DNA from: Aeromonas bivalvium
GTDB taxonomy: Bacteria > Pseudomonadota > Gammaproteobacteria > Enterobacterales > Aeromonadaceae
Direction of reading: 5' to 3'
Assembly (NCBI RefSeq): GCF_000819765.1
Contig: NZ_CDBT01000020.1
Span: forward strand, 57,228 to 121,227
Length of the DNA: 64,000 nucleotides
The position numbers and the translations under genes were made by a program. Numbering within the stretch: the first letter of the stretch is position 1; every line of letters starts with the position of its first letter. This document shows positions 1-8,552 of this stretch, piece after piece. The notes beneath the pieces were generated by a model. The model saw nothing but the letters and a program-made list of their open reading frames with translations. It searched no databases and was not told the DNA's origin.

Positions 1-35
1 CCCCCGCCGTTTTTGCTGGTACTTGGGGCAAAGGC

Positions 36-938
36 CTAATGGTTACCACTCATGCCCAGCACCAGTATGGTGCCCAGGGTGGCGAGCAGGGCACCGGCCC
101 AGGCGGGCAGGCTGGGGCGTTGGCCCGAATGCCACCACAGCAGTGGCAGCAGAACCACAGGGGTGGTGGAGGAGAGGATGGCCACCATGCCCACATCCCC
201 CTGACGCAGGGCGACCAGGATGAGGGTCATGCCCAGGGCCATGGCCAGGAAACCGTTGACCCCAATCATGGCGAGGATGGGGCGATTGATGGGGTTGAGT
301 GGCATGGCGAGGGGCAGGCGCAGCAGGCGCAGCACGCAGTGGGCCAGCAGGGCGCTGGCCATGCGCACCCCGGAGGCGCTGACGGGATCCACGTCGCCGC
401 CCGTCATCACCGGCTTGGCGATGATGGCTCCCAGGCTCTGGCACAGGGCCGCGGTCAGGCCGAGCCCGATGCCGATGGCGATGGGGCCGCGCACCTGCTC
501 CCAGTCGTGGGACTGGCCGCGGCGGCCAAACAGGATGGCCAGCATGACGCCGCCAAATACCAGCAGGGCGCCGACCAGGCGCCAGCCGGTCAGGGTTTCG
601 TCAAACAACCAGAGTCCGAGCAGGGCGGAAAAAAGCGCATGACAGGAGAAGAGCAGGCCGCTGCGCCTGGGTCCCATCCGGTTCATGCAGGCGAACAGGG
701 CGGTATCGCCGATGAAGATGCCGATGAGGCCCGAGAGGATGAGCAGCGGCACGGCGCCGGCGTCAAGACTCTGCCAGCCGCCGCTCGCCAGGCTGGCCCC
801 TCCCAGCATCAGGCTGACCAGGAACATGCGCCAGCGGCTATAGGCAAAGGCGCCCAGGTGGCGGGCCGGTTTGACCGAAATCAGGGCCGCAATCGCCCAC
901 AAACTGGCGGCGGCCAGTGCCAGCCATTCGTAACCCAT
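36..938 (-). CDS. EamA/DMT-family transporter
   Basis: Predicted inner-membrane protein of about 300 residues made almost wholly of hydrophobic helices, with the two-repeat architecture of the drug/metabolite transporter superfamily (roughly residues 1-130 and 145-295). Members export or import small metabolites such as amino acids; the substrate cannot be told from sequence. The reading frame stays open upstream to 995, but I place the start at 938 because a GGGAG ribosome site lies just before that ATG and the protein then begins directly with a membrane helix (MGYEWLALAAASLWAI). It stands alone, divergent from the peptide-binding protein. Confident of the family only. Confidence 0.8.
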   Translation of the reverse strand: MGYEWLALAAASLWAIAALISVKPARHLGAFAYSRWRMFLVSLMLGGASLASGGWQSLDAGAVPLLILSGLIGIFIGDTALFACMNRMGPRRSGLLFSCHALFSALLGLWLFDETLTGWRLVGALLVFGGVMLAILFGRRGQSHDWEQVRGPIAIGIGLGLTAALCQSLGAIIAKPVMTGGDVDPVSASGVRMASALLAHCVLRLLRLPLAMPLNPINRPILAMIGVNGFLAMALGMTLILVALRQGDVGMVAILSSTTPVVLLPLLWWHSGQRPSLPAWAGALLATLGTILVLGMSGNH

Positions 939-1103
939 AAAAACTCCCAAAAAAACAGCCCGCAGGACTCCCTCCGCGGGGCAAGCCCGATACAATACGG
1001 GGCGTTTTCGGGGATAACAAGGACGGCATCATGCATTCATCATCAGGCGCGCCGTCGGCCTTCCCCTTCTGTTGGTCGTGCATTGTGAAAAGAGGTCAGT
1101 CGT

Positions 1104-2762
1104 ATGTGTCACCCCCTTGCCCGCCCGGCGTCATGGCGCCGGGTTTCCTCCCTGTTGTGCGGCCTGCTGCTGGGCTCCTGCTTCGGTCACGGCGCCCTTG
1201 CCGAACCGCTGTCGCCCGGCCAGGCGCCGAGCGAGCCCCAGACTCTCACCAGGGGCAACGGGGCCGAGCCTGAGTCCCTGGATCCGGCCCTGATCCGCAG
1301 CGGCTTTCCCGGGGAAGTGATCCTGACCGACCTGTTCGAGGGGCTGGTGAGCGAAGACGGGGAGGGCAAGATAGTGCCCGCCCAGGCGCTGAGGTGGGAG
1401 CAGAGCCAGGATGGTCTGGAGTGGCGCTTCTTCCTGCGTCCCGATCTGCGCTGGTCCAACGGGGCGCCCCTCAAGGCCGAGGACTTCGTCTACGCCTGGC
1501 GTCGCCTGCTCGATCCCGCCCTGGCGTCCCCCTCGGCGGGCCTGCTGCTGGCCGCCGGGATCAACAACGCCGGCGCCATCTATGCCGGGGCCCTGGAGAT
1601 GGAAAGCCTGGGGGTGATGGCTGAGGGGGATCAGATCCTCAAGGTGACCCTGGAGCGGCCCGTGCCCTATTTCTTGCGGCTCATCAGCCAGCGCCCCTTC
1701 GTGCCCGTGCCGCGGCAAGCGATTGCCGAATATGGCAAGGGCTGGACCCAGCCCGGCCATCTGGTCAGCAACGGCCCCTACCGGCTCGTGGCGTGGCGAC
1801 CCCAGGAGCGGCTGGAGGTCGAGCGCAATCCCGCCTACTGGAACGACGCCCACAGCCGGATAGACAGGGTCAGCTACCTGCCCCTCGCCTCCCAGCAGGC
1901 GGAGCGTCAGCGCTACGAGGCGGGGACGCTCCAGCTCAGCAACCGGGTCTCCCAGGAGTACTATGACAAGGTCAGGATCAGCCATCCCGAACGGCTCTGG
2001 GGTCAGCCCTTGCTGGGCACTTACCTCTACAGTTTCAACCTGGGCAAACCCGAGCTGCGGGACGTAAGGGTGCGTCAGGCCCTGAGCCTGGCTGTCGATC
2101 GCCAACGGCTGACCGACGCGGTTAGCGGCCAGGGGGAGCGGCCTGCCTGGGGTCTGTTGCCGGACATGCCTGGCTATGTCGCCTTGCCTGATCCACACGC
2201 CAGTGCCGCCAGCCGTGCGGCCATGGCGGCCAGCTTGCTCAAGGAGGCGGGCATAGATGCGGCCCATCCCCTGCGCCTGACCCTCACCTATAACGACGCC
2301 GAGCACCACAGACGCATGGCGCAGGCGGTGGCCGACATGTGGCGACCCCTGGGGGTCGAGGTGGAGTTGCAACCTCTGGGGTGGGATGCCTATCAGGTGG
2401 CCAAGGACAGCGGCGACTTCACGGTGGCGCGCACCTTCCTGTTTGGAGATTATGTGGATCCTTCCGCCATGCTCAATGCCCTGCGCTGCCAGGATCCGCA
2501 GAACGAAAGCGGCTACTGCAACCCCCGCTATGATCAGCTGCTGGGGCGGGCTGCCGCCACCCTGGACGAACAGCGCAGAGTCCGGCTCTATCGGCAGGCG
2601 GAGGCGCTGCTGGCCCTGGATGTCCCCGTCATCCCCCTCTACCACTACCACCAGACGCGGCTGGTGGATCCCCGGCTGCGGGGTCTGCCCACCGCCAACC
2701 TCAAGGGGGCGATCGCCAGCAAGGACCTCTACTTCGCCACCTCCCAGGGAGCCGACCAATGA
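1104..2762 (+). CDS. Periplasmic oligopeptide-binding protein (SBP_bac_5 family)
   Basis: Extracellular solute-binding protein of the OppA/DppA type, expected to capture peptides in the periplasm for an ABC transporter. Residues 1-33 form a signal peptide ending in ALA; an alternative lipobox-like LGSC at residues 23-26 could make it a lipoprotein. The family signature is visible at about residues 119-135 (NGAPLKAEDFVYAW). The length of 552 is normal for the family. No permease or ATPase genes follow, so it probably works with a transporter encoded elsewhere. Its stop overlaps the start of yfcE (ATGA), so the two are likely co-translated. A murein-peptide (MppA-like) role is possible but not shown. 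Confidence 0.85.
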   Translation: MCHPLARPASWRRVSSLLCGLLLGSCFGHGALAEPLSPGQAPSEPQTLTRGNGAEPESLDPALIRSGFPGEVILTDLFEGLVSEDGEGKIVPAQALRWEQSQDGLEWRFFLRPDLRWSNGAPLKAEDFVYAWRRLLDPALASPSAGLLLAAGINNAGAIYAGALEMESLGVMAEGDQILKVTLERPVPYFLRLISQRPFVPVPRQAIAEYGKGWTQPGHLVSNGPYRLVAWRPQERLEVERNPAYWNDAHSRIDRVSYLPLASQQAERQRYEAGTLQLSNRVSQEYYDKVRISHPERLWGQPLLGTYLYSFNLGKPELRDVRVRQALSLAVDRQRLTDAVSGQGERPAWGLLPDMPGYVALPDPHASAASRAAMAASLLKEAGIDAAHPLRLTLTYNDAEHHRRMAQAVADMWRPLGVEVELQPLGWDAYQVAKDSGDFTVARTFLFGDYVDPSAMLNALRCQDPQNESGYCNPRYDQLLGRAAATLDEQRRVRLYRQAEALLALDVPVIPLYHYHQTRLVDPRLRGLPTANLKGAIASKDLYFATSQGADQ

Positions 2763-3322
2763 GACTCGCCATCCTCTCCGATCTCCATGGCAGCCTGACG
2801 GCCTTCGACCAGGTCATGGACTGGCTCGCCCCCTGGCAGCCGGACCATCTGCTGTTGCTGGGGGATCTGCTCAACCATGGCCCGCGCAACCCGGTGCCGG
2901 AAGGCTATCAGCCGGCGGCCCTGGCCGAGCGCCTCAATGCCATGGCCAGCCGGATCCTGGCGGTGCGGGGCAACTGCGACTCGGAAGTGGATCAGATGCT
3001 GCTGGCGTTTCCCATGCTGGCCCCCTACAACCAGCTGCTGGTGGACGGACGGCGCTGGTTCATGAGCCACGGCCATCTCTATCGGCCGGACGAGGTGCCC
3101 CTGCCTGGCGGCAGCCTCTATCTGAGCGGCCACACCCATCTGCCCGAGCTGACCCGCACCGGCCTGGGGGAAGCGGTGCGGATCCGGGTCAACCCGGGTT
3201 CAATCTGCTTCCCCAGGGGCGATCTGCCCGCCAGCCTGGTCTGTTATGAAGGGGGCGAGCTGAGCCTGCGGGCGGCGCAGGACGGGCGGCTGTTGCAGCG
3301 GCTGTCACTGGCCGGGGGCTGA
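2759..3322 (+). CDS. yfcE: YfcE-type metallophosphodiesterase
   Basis: Small calcineurin-like phosphodiesterase of 187 residues, the usual size of YfcE. The metal-binding motifs are in order: D8 and H10 (SDLHG), GD at 35-36 with N39-H40, GNCD at 71-74, SHGH at 103-106 and SGHTH at 123-127. E. coli YfcE hydrolyses artificial phosphodiesters with Mn2+; its natural substrate is unknown. The start overlaps the stop of the preceding peptide-binding protein by four bases, an unusual partner. The 90 bases after the stop separate it from the convergent flgN and hold no clear terminator. Confidence 0.88.
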   Translation: MRLAILSDLHGSLTAFDQVMDWLAPWQPDHLLLLGDLLNHGPRNPVPEGYQPAALAERLNAMASRILAVRGNCDSEVDQMLLAFPMLAPYNQLLVDGRRWFMSHGHLYRPDEVPLPGGSLYLSGHTHLPELTRTGLGEAVRIRVNPGSICFPRGDLPASLVCYEGGELSLRAAQDGRLLQRLSLAGG

Positions 3323-3412
3323 CACAGAGAGGGTGTCTGGCAAGAGGGCTTGTCGGCAAACGGTACGAGGAGACGGGGATCGGGGCAGGGGGCTGGCGCG
3401 CCGCCCCGGCGA

Positions 3413-3829
3413 TCAGGCCTTGATGGCGGGGGAGCGGGTGCCTGAGCGGGTGTTGCCCTTGGCATCATAGGTGAGAGAGTTGCGATCCCGCAGCTGGCTC
3501 AGGAAACCGGCGAGACGGCGATTGGCGACCATGCTTAGCTCCAGCAGGCGGCCATTGATGTCGTTTTGCTGCTGGCAGGCGGCCAGGCTGTCGGTGATCC
3601 GGGCCATGAGATCCGGCTGGCTGGCGAGCTGGGCAGGGAGATCCGGCTGCTGGGTAAGAGTGTCATCCAGCGCCTCTATGGCGCCAAGCAGCTGTTGCTT
3701 GCGTTGTGCCAGGGGAGGCAGCTCGAGGGCTCGGCGCTGGGTGAGCAGGGCAAACTCTTCGGTCAGCAACGCCTGCATCTGGGCGAGCTGATCATGCTGT
3801 CGTTGCAGCAGCTCAGCCAGGTCCATCAT
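3413..3829 (-). CDS. flgN: FlgN-type flagellar export chaperone
   Basis: Protein of 138 residues, mostly helical and rich in Gln and Leu, matching FlgN in size and position. FlgN binds the C-termini of the hook-filament junction proteins FlgK and FlgL in the cytoplasm and hands them to the flagellar export apparatus; both substrates are encoded 11-14 kb downstream. The start overlaps the stop of flgM (ATGA at 3826-3829), so it is translationally coupled and should share the sigma-28 promoter in front of flgM. Sequence motifs in FlgN are weak, so the call leans on flgM linkage and length. Confidence 0.85.
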   Translation of the reverse strand: MMDLAELLQRQHDQLAQMQALLTEEFALLTQRRALELPPLAQRKQQLLGAIEALDDTLTQQPDLPAQLASQPDLMARITDSLAACQQQNDINGRLLELSMVANRRLAGFLSQLRDRNSLTYDAKGNTRSGTRSPAIKA

Positions 3830-4146
3830 CCCAGGGTTTTCTCCAGCTGGGCTTCCAGGCTGAACATCTTCTTGGCAACGGCCTGACTGTTGACCTGGTA
3901 GTCACCACTGGCCACGGCCCGCTTCAGGCTCTCCACCCGGCTCTCATTCCCGGTCGATGCCGAGTTGAGGTTTTTCTGTACTTGTTGCAACTGTTGCGCC
4001 TCGCTGGTCAGGGAGACTGAATCGACCTTGACCTGGGGGGCGCGGGCGTCTTGTCCGCCGCTGGTCGACTTGGCCACGCTGCTCTGGCTGTTACCGGTAT
4101 TTTGTACCCGGTTACCCGCCAAGTTGTTGATATTGTTAATAGCCAT
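3826..4146 (-). CDS. flgM: Anti-sigma-28 factor FlgM
   Basis: Protein of 106 residues with the FlgM pattern: a polar, Asn/Ser-rich and probably disordered N-terminal half (MAINNINNLAG...) and a C-terminal half (about residues 43-106) with the helices that clamp sigma-28. FlgM holds FliA inactive until it is exported through the finished hook-basal body. A sigma-28 promoter lies 40-66 bases upstream, giving the known feedback of FliA on its own inhibitor. The gene is followed directly by overlapping flgN. Confidence 0.92.
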   Translation of the reverse strand: MAINNINNLAGNRVQNTGNSQSSVAKSTSGGQDARAPQVKVDSVSLTSEAQQLQQVQKNLNSASTGNESRVESLKRAVASGDYQVNSQAVAKKMFSLEAQLEKTLG

Positions 4147-4185
4147 CTTGGTTACCTTGTTCGCTTTGCTGCCTGCTTATCCCGG

Positions 4186-4212
4186 TTATCGGTCTAACCT
4201 GCCGGAACTTTA
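4186..4212 (-). promoter_or_regulatory. Sigma-28 (FliA) promoter of flgMN
   Basis: Read on the minus strand the sequence is TAAA, 15 bases, then ACCGATAA. The flagellar sigma-28 consensus is TAAA-N15-GCCGATAA, so only one position differs. It lies immediately upstream of flgM, where class III promoters are expected. Confidence 0.85.
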
Positions 4213-4235
4213 GGAAAAATACCCAAAAAAATCCG

Positions 4236-4919
4236 TCAGAAGGTGACGATGACGGTGTCGACTGAGCTCACCTTGCCCTGAACCGTCTTGCCGGAGCGGG
4301 TATTGATGAGCTTGATCATGTCGCCGAAGCTGCCATCTTGCAAGGCGCGGGCCATGGTTTTGATCTGCATGCTACTGTTTTCGGCGATGAGGGTGACCTG
4401 GTCTCCCTTGCACACCACGCAGATCTGGTTGAGGCGCACCGGCTGACCCGGCCTCAATTCGCGCTTGCTGCGGGTGCCGACCAGCGCCTCCAGGTCTTGC
4501 ACATAGTCGCCGCGGATCAGGGTCTGATCCTCATAGGCCTGCACCAGCTGGTTGCGGCCGAGGATGTCTCCCTTGGCGATGGCTTCCACCACTGTGATGT
4601 AGGGTTTCTGGATGCTGACCCGTACCGGCAGATAGAGATCCCAGCCCGGTGTCTCGTGGCACTGGAGGTAGAGGGTGGTGTTGCGGCGGATCTCCATTCT
4701 GGCGGGCAGGCTGATCTCCAGATCCTGGTCGCAGGCGCTGAGTTGCAGCCGTTCATCTATGCTGGCGGCGCTGATCTGGGCCCTGGCATCGAGGGGGAGA
4801 GAGAGCTGATCGCGTACGAACTCTTCCGCCCGGGTTTGCAGCCCGGCATTGACGTCGCTGGCTCGAACAGAGCCGACCCCGCCAAGGAGCAAGGAGATGA
4901 GCAAAAGTCTGTTAATCAT
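4236..4919 (-). CDS. flgA: Flagellar P-ring assembly chaperone FlgA
   Basis: Periplasmic protein that helps FlgI polymerise into the P-ring. The frame is open up to 5024, but the natural start is at 4919, where the protein begins with a classic signal peptide (MINRLLLISLLLGG, cleavage near VRA at residue 20). The C-terminal half, from about residue 95, carries the SAF/FlgA domain. Length 227, as usual. It reads toward flgM but is separated by the sigma-28 promoter, so it is probably transcribed in the flgAMN order from its own promoter. It is divergent from cheV; I could not identify its promoter in the 156-base gap. Confidence 0.9.
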   Translation of the reverse strand: MINRLLLISLLLGGVGSVRASDVNAGLQTRAEEFVRDQLSLPLDARAQISAASIDERLQLSACDQDLEISLPARMEIRRNTTLYLQCHETPGWDLYLPVRVSIQKPYITVVEAIAKGDILGRNQLVQAYEDQTLIRGDYVQDLEALVGTRSKRELRPGQPVRLNQICVVCKGDQVTLIAENSSMQIKTMARALQDGSFGDMIKLINTRSGKTVQGKVSSVDTVIVTF

Positions 4920-5075
4920 TTTCGTCCGCTGGTCGATAAGTGAATGACGTATATGACCAATGTTAACTATGCTTGCGCCAGGTCCGACGCCTGGGGTCGG
5001 CAATCCTCTGGCGCGAGCCAACATGGCGCATGCATCTCATGCATGATTAATGCCAGACGTTTTTAGGGAGTGTGT

Positions 5076-5987
5076 ATGGCCGGTATTCTGGACTCGGTAA
5101 ACCAACGGACGCAACTGGTCGGGCAAAATCGCCTGGAGTTGCTGCTGTTTCGGCTCAATGGACGTCAAAGATTTGGCATCAACGTCTTCAAGGTGCGCGA
5201 GGTGTTGCAGTGCCCGCCTCTGACCGTCATGCCCAAGCTCAACTCCTGCATTCGTGGTGTGGCGCACATTCGCGGCCAGACCATCTCGGTGATCGACCTC
5301 AGCATGGCCATGGGCAAGCGCCCCATCGCCGATCTCTCCAAGTGCTTCATCATCATTTCGGAGTACAACCGCTCCATCCAGGGGTTCCTGGTCCATTCGG
5401 TCGAACGGATCATCAACATGAACTGGGAGTCCATCCTGCCGCCTCCCAAGGGGGCGGGGCGCATCAACTACATGACGGCGGTCACCGAGGTGGATGGCGA
5501 GCTGGTGGAGATCCTGGATGTGGAACGCATCCTCAACGAGATCTCCCCCGTCTCGACCGAGGTGAGTCAGGATCTGGTGCAGGCGAGCGTGGAGCACAAC
5601 ACCCAGGGTCGCCCCGTGCTGGTGGCCGACGACTCCTCGGTGGCGCGCAAGCAGGTGCAGCGGGCGCTGGATGCCATCGGCGTGCAGTGCGTGCTGGCAA
5701 AAGATGGCCGCGAGGCCCTCAACATGTTGCTGGAGATGGCCAAGAATGGCCCCATCAAGGATCAGATTGCCCTGGTCATCTCGGACATAGAGATGCCGGA
5801 GATGGATGGCTACACCTTCACCGCCGAGATCCGCAACAATCCCAGCCTGAAGGATTTACATGTTATCCTGCACACCTCTCTCAGTGGTGTGTTCAACCAG
5901 GCCATGGTGCAGAAAGTCGGGGCGAACAATTTCATCGCCAAGTTTCAGCCCGATGAGCTGGCCAAGGCCGTTCAGGGCGCACTCTAA
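5076..5987 (+). CDS. cheV: Chemotaxis coupling protein CheV
   Basis: Fusion of an N-terminal CheW-like domain (about residues 10-160) with a C-terminal response-regulator receiver domain (about 180-300). The receiver has the acidic pair D185-D186 and phosphoacceptor D237 in LVISDIEMPEMDG. CheV couples chemoreceptors to CheA and is itself phosphorylated, aiding adaptation. I start at 5076 (MAGILDSV), five bases after an AGGGAG ribosome site, rather than at an in-frame ATG six bases earlier. It is followed after 18 bases by cheR, the arrangement known from polar flagellar loci of Aeromonas and Vibrio. Confidence 0.93.
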   Translation: MAGILDSVNQRTQLVGQNRLELLLFRLNGRQRFGINVFKVREVLQCPPLTVMPKLNSCIRGVAHIRGQTISVIDLSMAMGKRPIADLSKCFIIISEYNRSIQGFLVHSVERIINMNWESILPPPKGAGRINYMTAVTEVDGELVEILDVERILNEISPVSTEVSQDLVQASVEHNTQGRPVLVADDSSVARKQVQRALDAIGVQCVLAKDGREALNMLLEMAKNGPIKDQIALVISDIEMPEMDGYTFTAEIRNNPSLKDLHVILHTSLSGVFNQAMVQKVGANNFIAKFQPDELAKAVQGAL

Positions 5988-6005
5988 AACAAGAAGCGTG
6001 GATAC

Positions 6006-6830
6006 ATGAAGACACTGTCAGACGACTTATATAAGCAATTCAGCAGCTTTCTGGCGCTGCAGAGCGGAATTGTGCTGGGCGACAACAAGCAGTATCTGGT
6101 GAAGAGCCGCCTGTCCCCCTTGATGGCTCAGTTTGGCATCGAGAGTCTGTCTGAACTGGTGACCCGCGCCATGAACGTGCGTGAGCGGGAATTGAAGATG
6201 GCGGTGGTCGATGCCATGACCACCAATGAGACCCTCTGGTTTCGGGATGGCTATCCCTTCCAGCTGCTCACCGACAAGCTGTTTCCCGAGCTTGGCAAGA
6301 GCGGGCGTCCCATCAAGATCTGGTCGGCGGCCTCCTCCTCCGGCCAGGAGCCCTACTCCATCGCCATGACGGCGCTGGAGCAGCAGATGAAGCGGCCAGG
6401 CACCCTGCCTGGGGGCGTGCAGATAGTGGGGACGGATATCTCCACCACCATGCTCAACCAGTGCAAGGAGGGGGTCTACGACAGCCTGGCGCTGGCCCGG
6501 GGGCTCTCCCCCGAGCGCAAGAAGCTGTTTTTCGAACCCTGTGGCGACAACCGGATGCGGGTGACTGAGCGTGTCAGAAAATTGACCACGTTTCGCCCCT
6601 TGAATCTGCTGGAGAGCTACAGCCTGCTCGGCAAGTTCGACATCATCTTCTGCCGCAACGTGCTCATCTACTTCGCCCCCGAGGTGAAGTCGAAGATCCT
6701 CAACCAGTTCGCCGCCAGCCTGAATCCGGGCGGTTACCTGATGCTGGGGGCCTCGGAGTCCCTGGCCGGTCTCACCGACCGGTTCGAGATGATCCGCTGC
6801 AACCCGGGCATCGTTTACAAGGTCAAATAA
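6006..6830 (+). CDS. cheR: Chemotaxis protein methyltransferase CheR
   Basis: SAM-dependent enzyme that methylates glutamates on chemoreceptors. The 274 residues show the N-terminal all-helical CheR domain (about 1-75), the [10 protein letters not shown] motif (72-81), the SAM-binding loop [14 protein letters not shown] (105-118) and the later FCRNVLIYF motif. It lies 18 bases after cheV and just before the sigma-54 promoter of flgB, so cheVR form their own unit. Two candidate substrates (chemoreceptors) lie near 55-59 kb. Confidence 0.95.
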   Translation: MKTLSDDLYKQFSSFLALQSGIVLGDNKQYLVKSRLSPLMAQFGIESLSELVTRAMNVRERELKMAVVDAMTTNETLWFRDGYPFQLLTDKLFPELGKSGRPIKIWSAASSSGQEPYSIAMTALEQQMKRPGTLPGGVQIVGTDISTTMLNQCKEGVYDSLALARGLSPERKKLFFEPCGDNRMRVTERVRKLTTFRPLNLLESYSLLGKFDIIFCRNVLIYFAPEVKSKILNQFAASLNPGGYLMLGASESLAGLTDRFEMIRCNPGIVYKVK

Positions 6831-6849
6831 CCCTCCTCACTTCCTCCTT

Positions 6850-6865
6850 TGGCACACCTCTTGCT
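6850..6865 (+). promoter_or_regulatory. Sigma-54 promoter of the flgB operon
   Basis: TGGCACACCTCTTGCT matches the sigma-54 consensus TGGCAC-N5-TTGCW at all conserved positions, with GG (-24) and GC (-12) correctly spaced. It lies 28 bases before the flgB start. In polar-flagellate gammaproteobacteria FlrC activates such promoters; flrC is in this window. Confidence 0.9.
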
Positions 6866-6892
6866 AAGAATCCAGCAAGCAGGAGGTGTGCT

Positions 6893-7294
6893 ATGGCAAT
6901 TTCATTCGACAAGGCATTTGGTGTTCATCAATACACGTTGAGCGTGCGCGCCAAGCGTGCGGAAGTGCTGTCCAGCAACATAGCAAACGCGGATACCCCG
7001 GGCTTCAAGGCCAGGGACATCAACTTCGCCGATGCCATGGCCCAGGCGCAGCAGCACCAGCAGGGGTTCAGTCTGGCTACCACCAGCGAGCGTCACTTCG
7101 CCTTGAACATGGATGCACCGGGCACGACCCAGTACCGCAACCCGCTCCAGCCCGATACCGGCGACGGCAATACCGTCGATCTGCAGCAGGAGCGCAGCGA
7201 ATTCTTGCGCAACAGCCTCGAATACCAGACTTCGGTCGAATTCATGAACGGCAAGATAAGCGGCCTGCTCAAAGCCCTGAAAGGAGAGCAGTGA
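6893..7294 (+). CDS. flgB: Flagellar proximal rod protein FlgB
   Basis: Rod protein of 133 residues that builds the proximal rod in the periplasm after type III export. The conserved N-terminal rod motif ([21 protein letters not shown], about residues 25-45) is present. An AGGAGG ribosome site sits six bases before the ATG. It is the first gene of flgBCDE. Its stop TGA overlaps the start of a 23-codon ORF that runs to the flgC start and resembles a second copy of the FlgB C-terminus. Confidence 0.95.
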   Translation: MAISFDKAFGVHQYTLSVRAKRAEVLSSNIANADTPGFKARDINFADAMAQAQQHQQGFSLATTSERHFALNMDAPGTTQYRNPLQPDTGDGNTVDLQQERSEFLRNSLEYQTSVEFMNGKISGLLKALKGEQ

Positions 7295-7365
7295 TGCCGC
7301 GCCTCCATCCGTACATGAATCCTAACGCCAGTGGCCTCAAGGCCTTGCAAGGAGCACAGCAATGA
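7294..7365 (+). CDS. Bridging 23-codon ORF, fossil FlgB C-terminus
   Basis: Short ORF whose ATG overlaps the flgB stop (TGATG) and whose TGA overlaps the flgC start (AATGA). Its last 17 residues, YMNPNASGLKALQGAQQ, align with the FlgB end [17 protein letters not shown] (shared MN, SGL, KAL, G, Q). The copies are offset by 71 bases. I read it as the remnant 3' end of an earlier flgB allele that kept the original overlap with flgC; it may still couple translation from flgB to flgC. Whether the peptide is made is unknown. Confidence 0.45.
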   Translation: MPRLHPYMNPNASGLKALQGAQQ

Positions 7366-7781
7366 GTTTGTTCAAGGTCTTCGACATCGCGGGCTCGGCC
7401 ATGAGCGCCCAGTCGGTGCGGCTCAATACCGTGGCCAGCAACATGGCCAACGCCGACAGCGTCAGCTCCAGCGTGGAAGGAACTTACCACGCCAGGCGGC
7501 CAGTTTTTGCCGCCCAGCTCGATCAGGCCATGAGCGACAGCCAGGGCTCGGTCGGGGTCGAGGTGAAGGGCATCGTCGAGAGCAAGGCGCCGCTGCTCAA
7601 GGAGTTCAACCCCAATCACCCCATGGCGGACAAGGATGGCTTCATCTTCAAGCCCAACGTCAACATGGTGGAGGAGATGGCGGACATGATCAGCGCGTCG
7701 CGCAGTTACCAAACCAACGTCCAGATTGCCGATTCTGCCAAGCGCATGCTGCAGCAGACCCTCAATCTCGGCAAGTCCTGA
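7362..7781 (+). CDS. flgC: Flagellar proximal rod protein FlgC
   Basis: Proximal rod subunit of 139 residues, exported and assembled with FlgB and FlgF. It shows the rod/hook N-terminal motif (RLNTVASNMANADSV, about residues 22-36) and the C-terminal helix DMISASRSYQTNVQIADSAK used for subunit packing. AAGGAG precedes the ATG by seven bases. The start overlaps the stop of the 23-codon ORF after flgB. flgD follows after 17 bases. Confidence 0.95.
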   Translation: MSLFKVFDIAGSAMSAQSVRLNTVASNMANADSVSSSVEGTYHARRPVFAAQLDQAMSDSQGSVGVEVKGIVESKAPLLKEFNPNHPMADKDGFIFKPNVNMVEEMADMISASRSYQTNVQIADSAKRMLQQTLNLGKS

Positions 7782-7798
7782 CAGGGGGCGGCACCTAA

Positions 7799-8542
7799 AT
7801 GGCAGATACCTATGACAGCGTGCTTGGCGTCAACCGAACGACCTCGAGCCAGACCGCTTCCACCACCAAGACGACCCAGAAGAAAGAGCTGGATCAGGAG
7901 TCGTTTCTCAAGCTGCTCACCATGCAGCTCTCCTACCAGGATCCCTTCAAGCCGGTGGACAACGCCCAGATGTTGTCCCAGATGACCTCCATGTCCACCT
8001 CGGAGGGGATCAACAGTCTCTCCTCCCAGATGGAGAGCCTCAACAGCCTGATGACCTCGAGCCAGGCGTTGCAGGCCTCGGCCCTGGTGGGGCAGGAGGT
8101 GTTGATCCCGTCCAATACCGGTTATCTGGAGAAGGGGAGCACGGTCAATGGCGTGATCGCCACCGGGGATGGCGGCAGCAACATCAAGGTGACGGTGAAA
8201 GACGCGAGCGGCCAGGTGATCAAGGAGTTCGGCATCGAGGGGGCCCATCAGGGCAACGTTGCCTTCAACTGGGATGGCCTGGACAAGGATGGCAACCCGG
8301 CCAAGAGCGGCAAATACCAGATTGAGGCCAGCGCCACCGTGGCGGGCAAATCCGAAAGCCTGCCCGTGTTGGCCTACGCCCAGGTCGAGAGCGTCACCCT
8401 GGGCTCGGCCAGCTCACCCAGCACCCTCAAGCTCAAGGGACTGGGGGGCATCTATCTGACCGATGTATTGGAAATTGCCGGTGCGGGCAGCAAGTCGACC
8501 ACAGACTCGACGCCCAAAGCGACCAATAACGCAGTGATCTAA
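7799..8542 (+). CDS. flgD: Flagellar hook-capping protein FlgD
   Basis: Hook scaffold protein of 247 residues. The diagnostic N-terminal FlgD motif is clear at about residues 35-60 (LKLLTMQLSYQDPFKPVDN, then a Met/Gln-rich stretch), followed by the FlgD tudor/Ig-like region (about 90-210). It caps the growing hook and is discarded when FlgK arrives. It lies between flgC and flgE with short gaps; no oddities. Confidence 0.94.
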   Translation: MADTYDSVLGVNRTTSSQTASTTKTTQKKELDQESFLKLLTMQLSYQDPFKPVDNAQMLSQMTSMSTSEGINSLSSQMESLNSLMTSSQALQASALVGQEVLIPSNTGYLEKGSTVNGVIATGDGGSNIKVTVKDASGQVIKEFGIEGAHQGNVAFNWDGLDKDGNPAKSGKYQIEASATVAGKSESLPVLAYAQVESVTLGSASSPSTLKLKGLGGIYLTDVLEIAGAGSKSTTDSTPKATNNAVI

Positions 8543-8552
8543 GGAGAAAGAC

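Noticed and set aside
1-35. Gene fragment at the left edge
   Set aside because: Too short to judge; nothing recognisable beyond the transporter stop.
39-2759. Open frames antisense to the transporter and peptide-binding genes
   Set aside because: High-G+C shadows; compositions rich in Gln, Gly and His without motifs.
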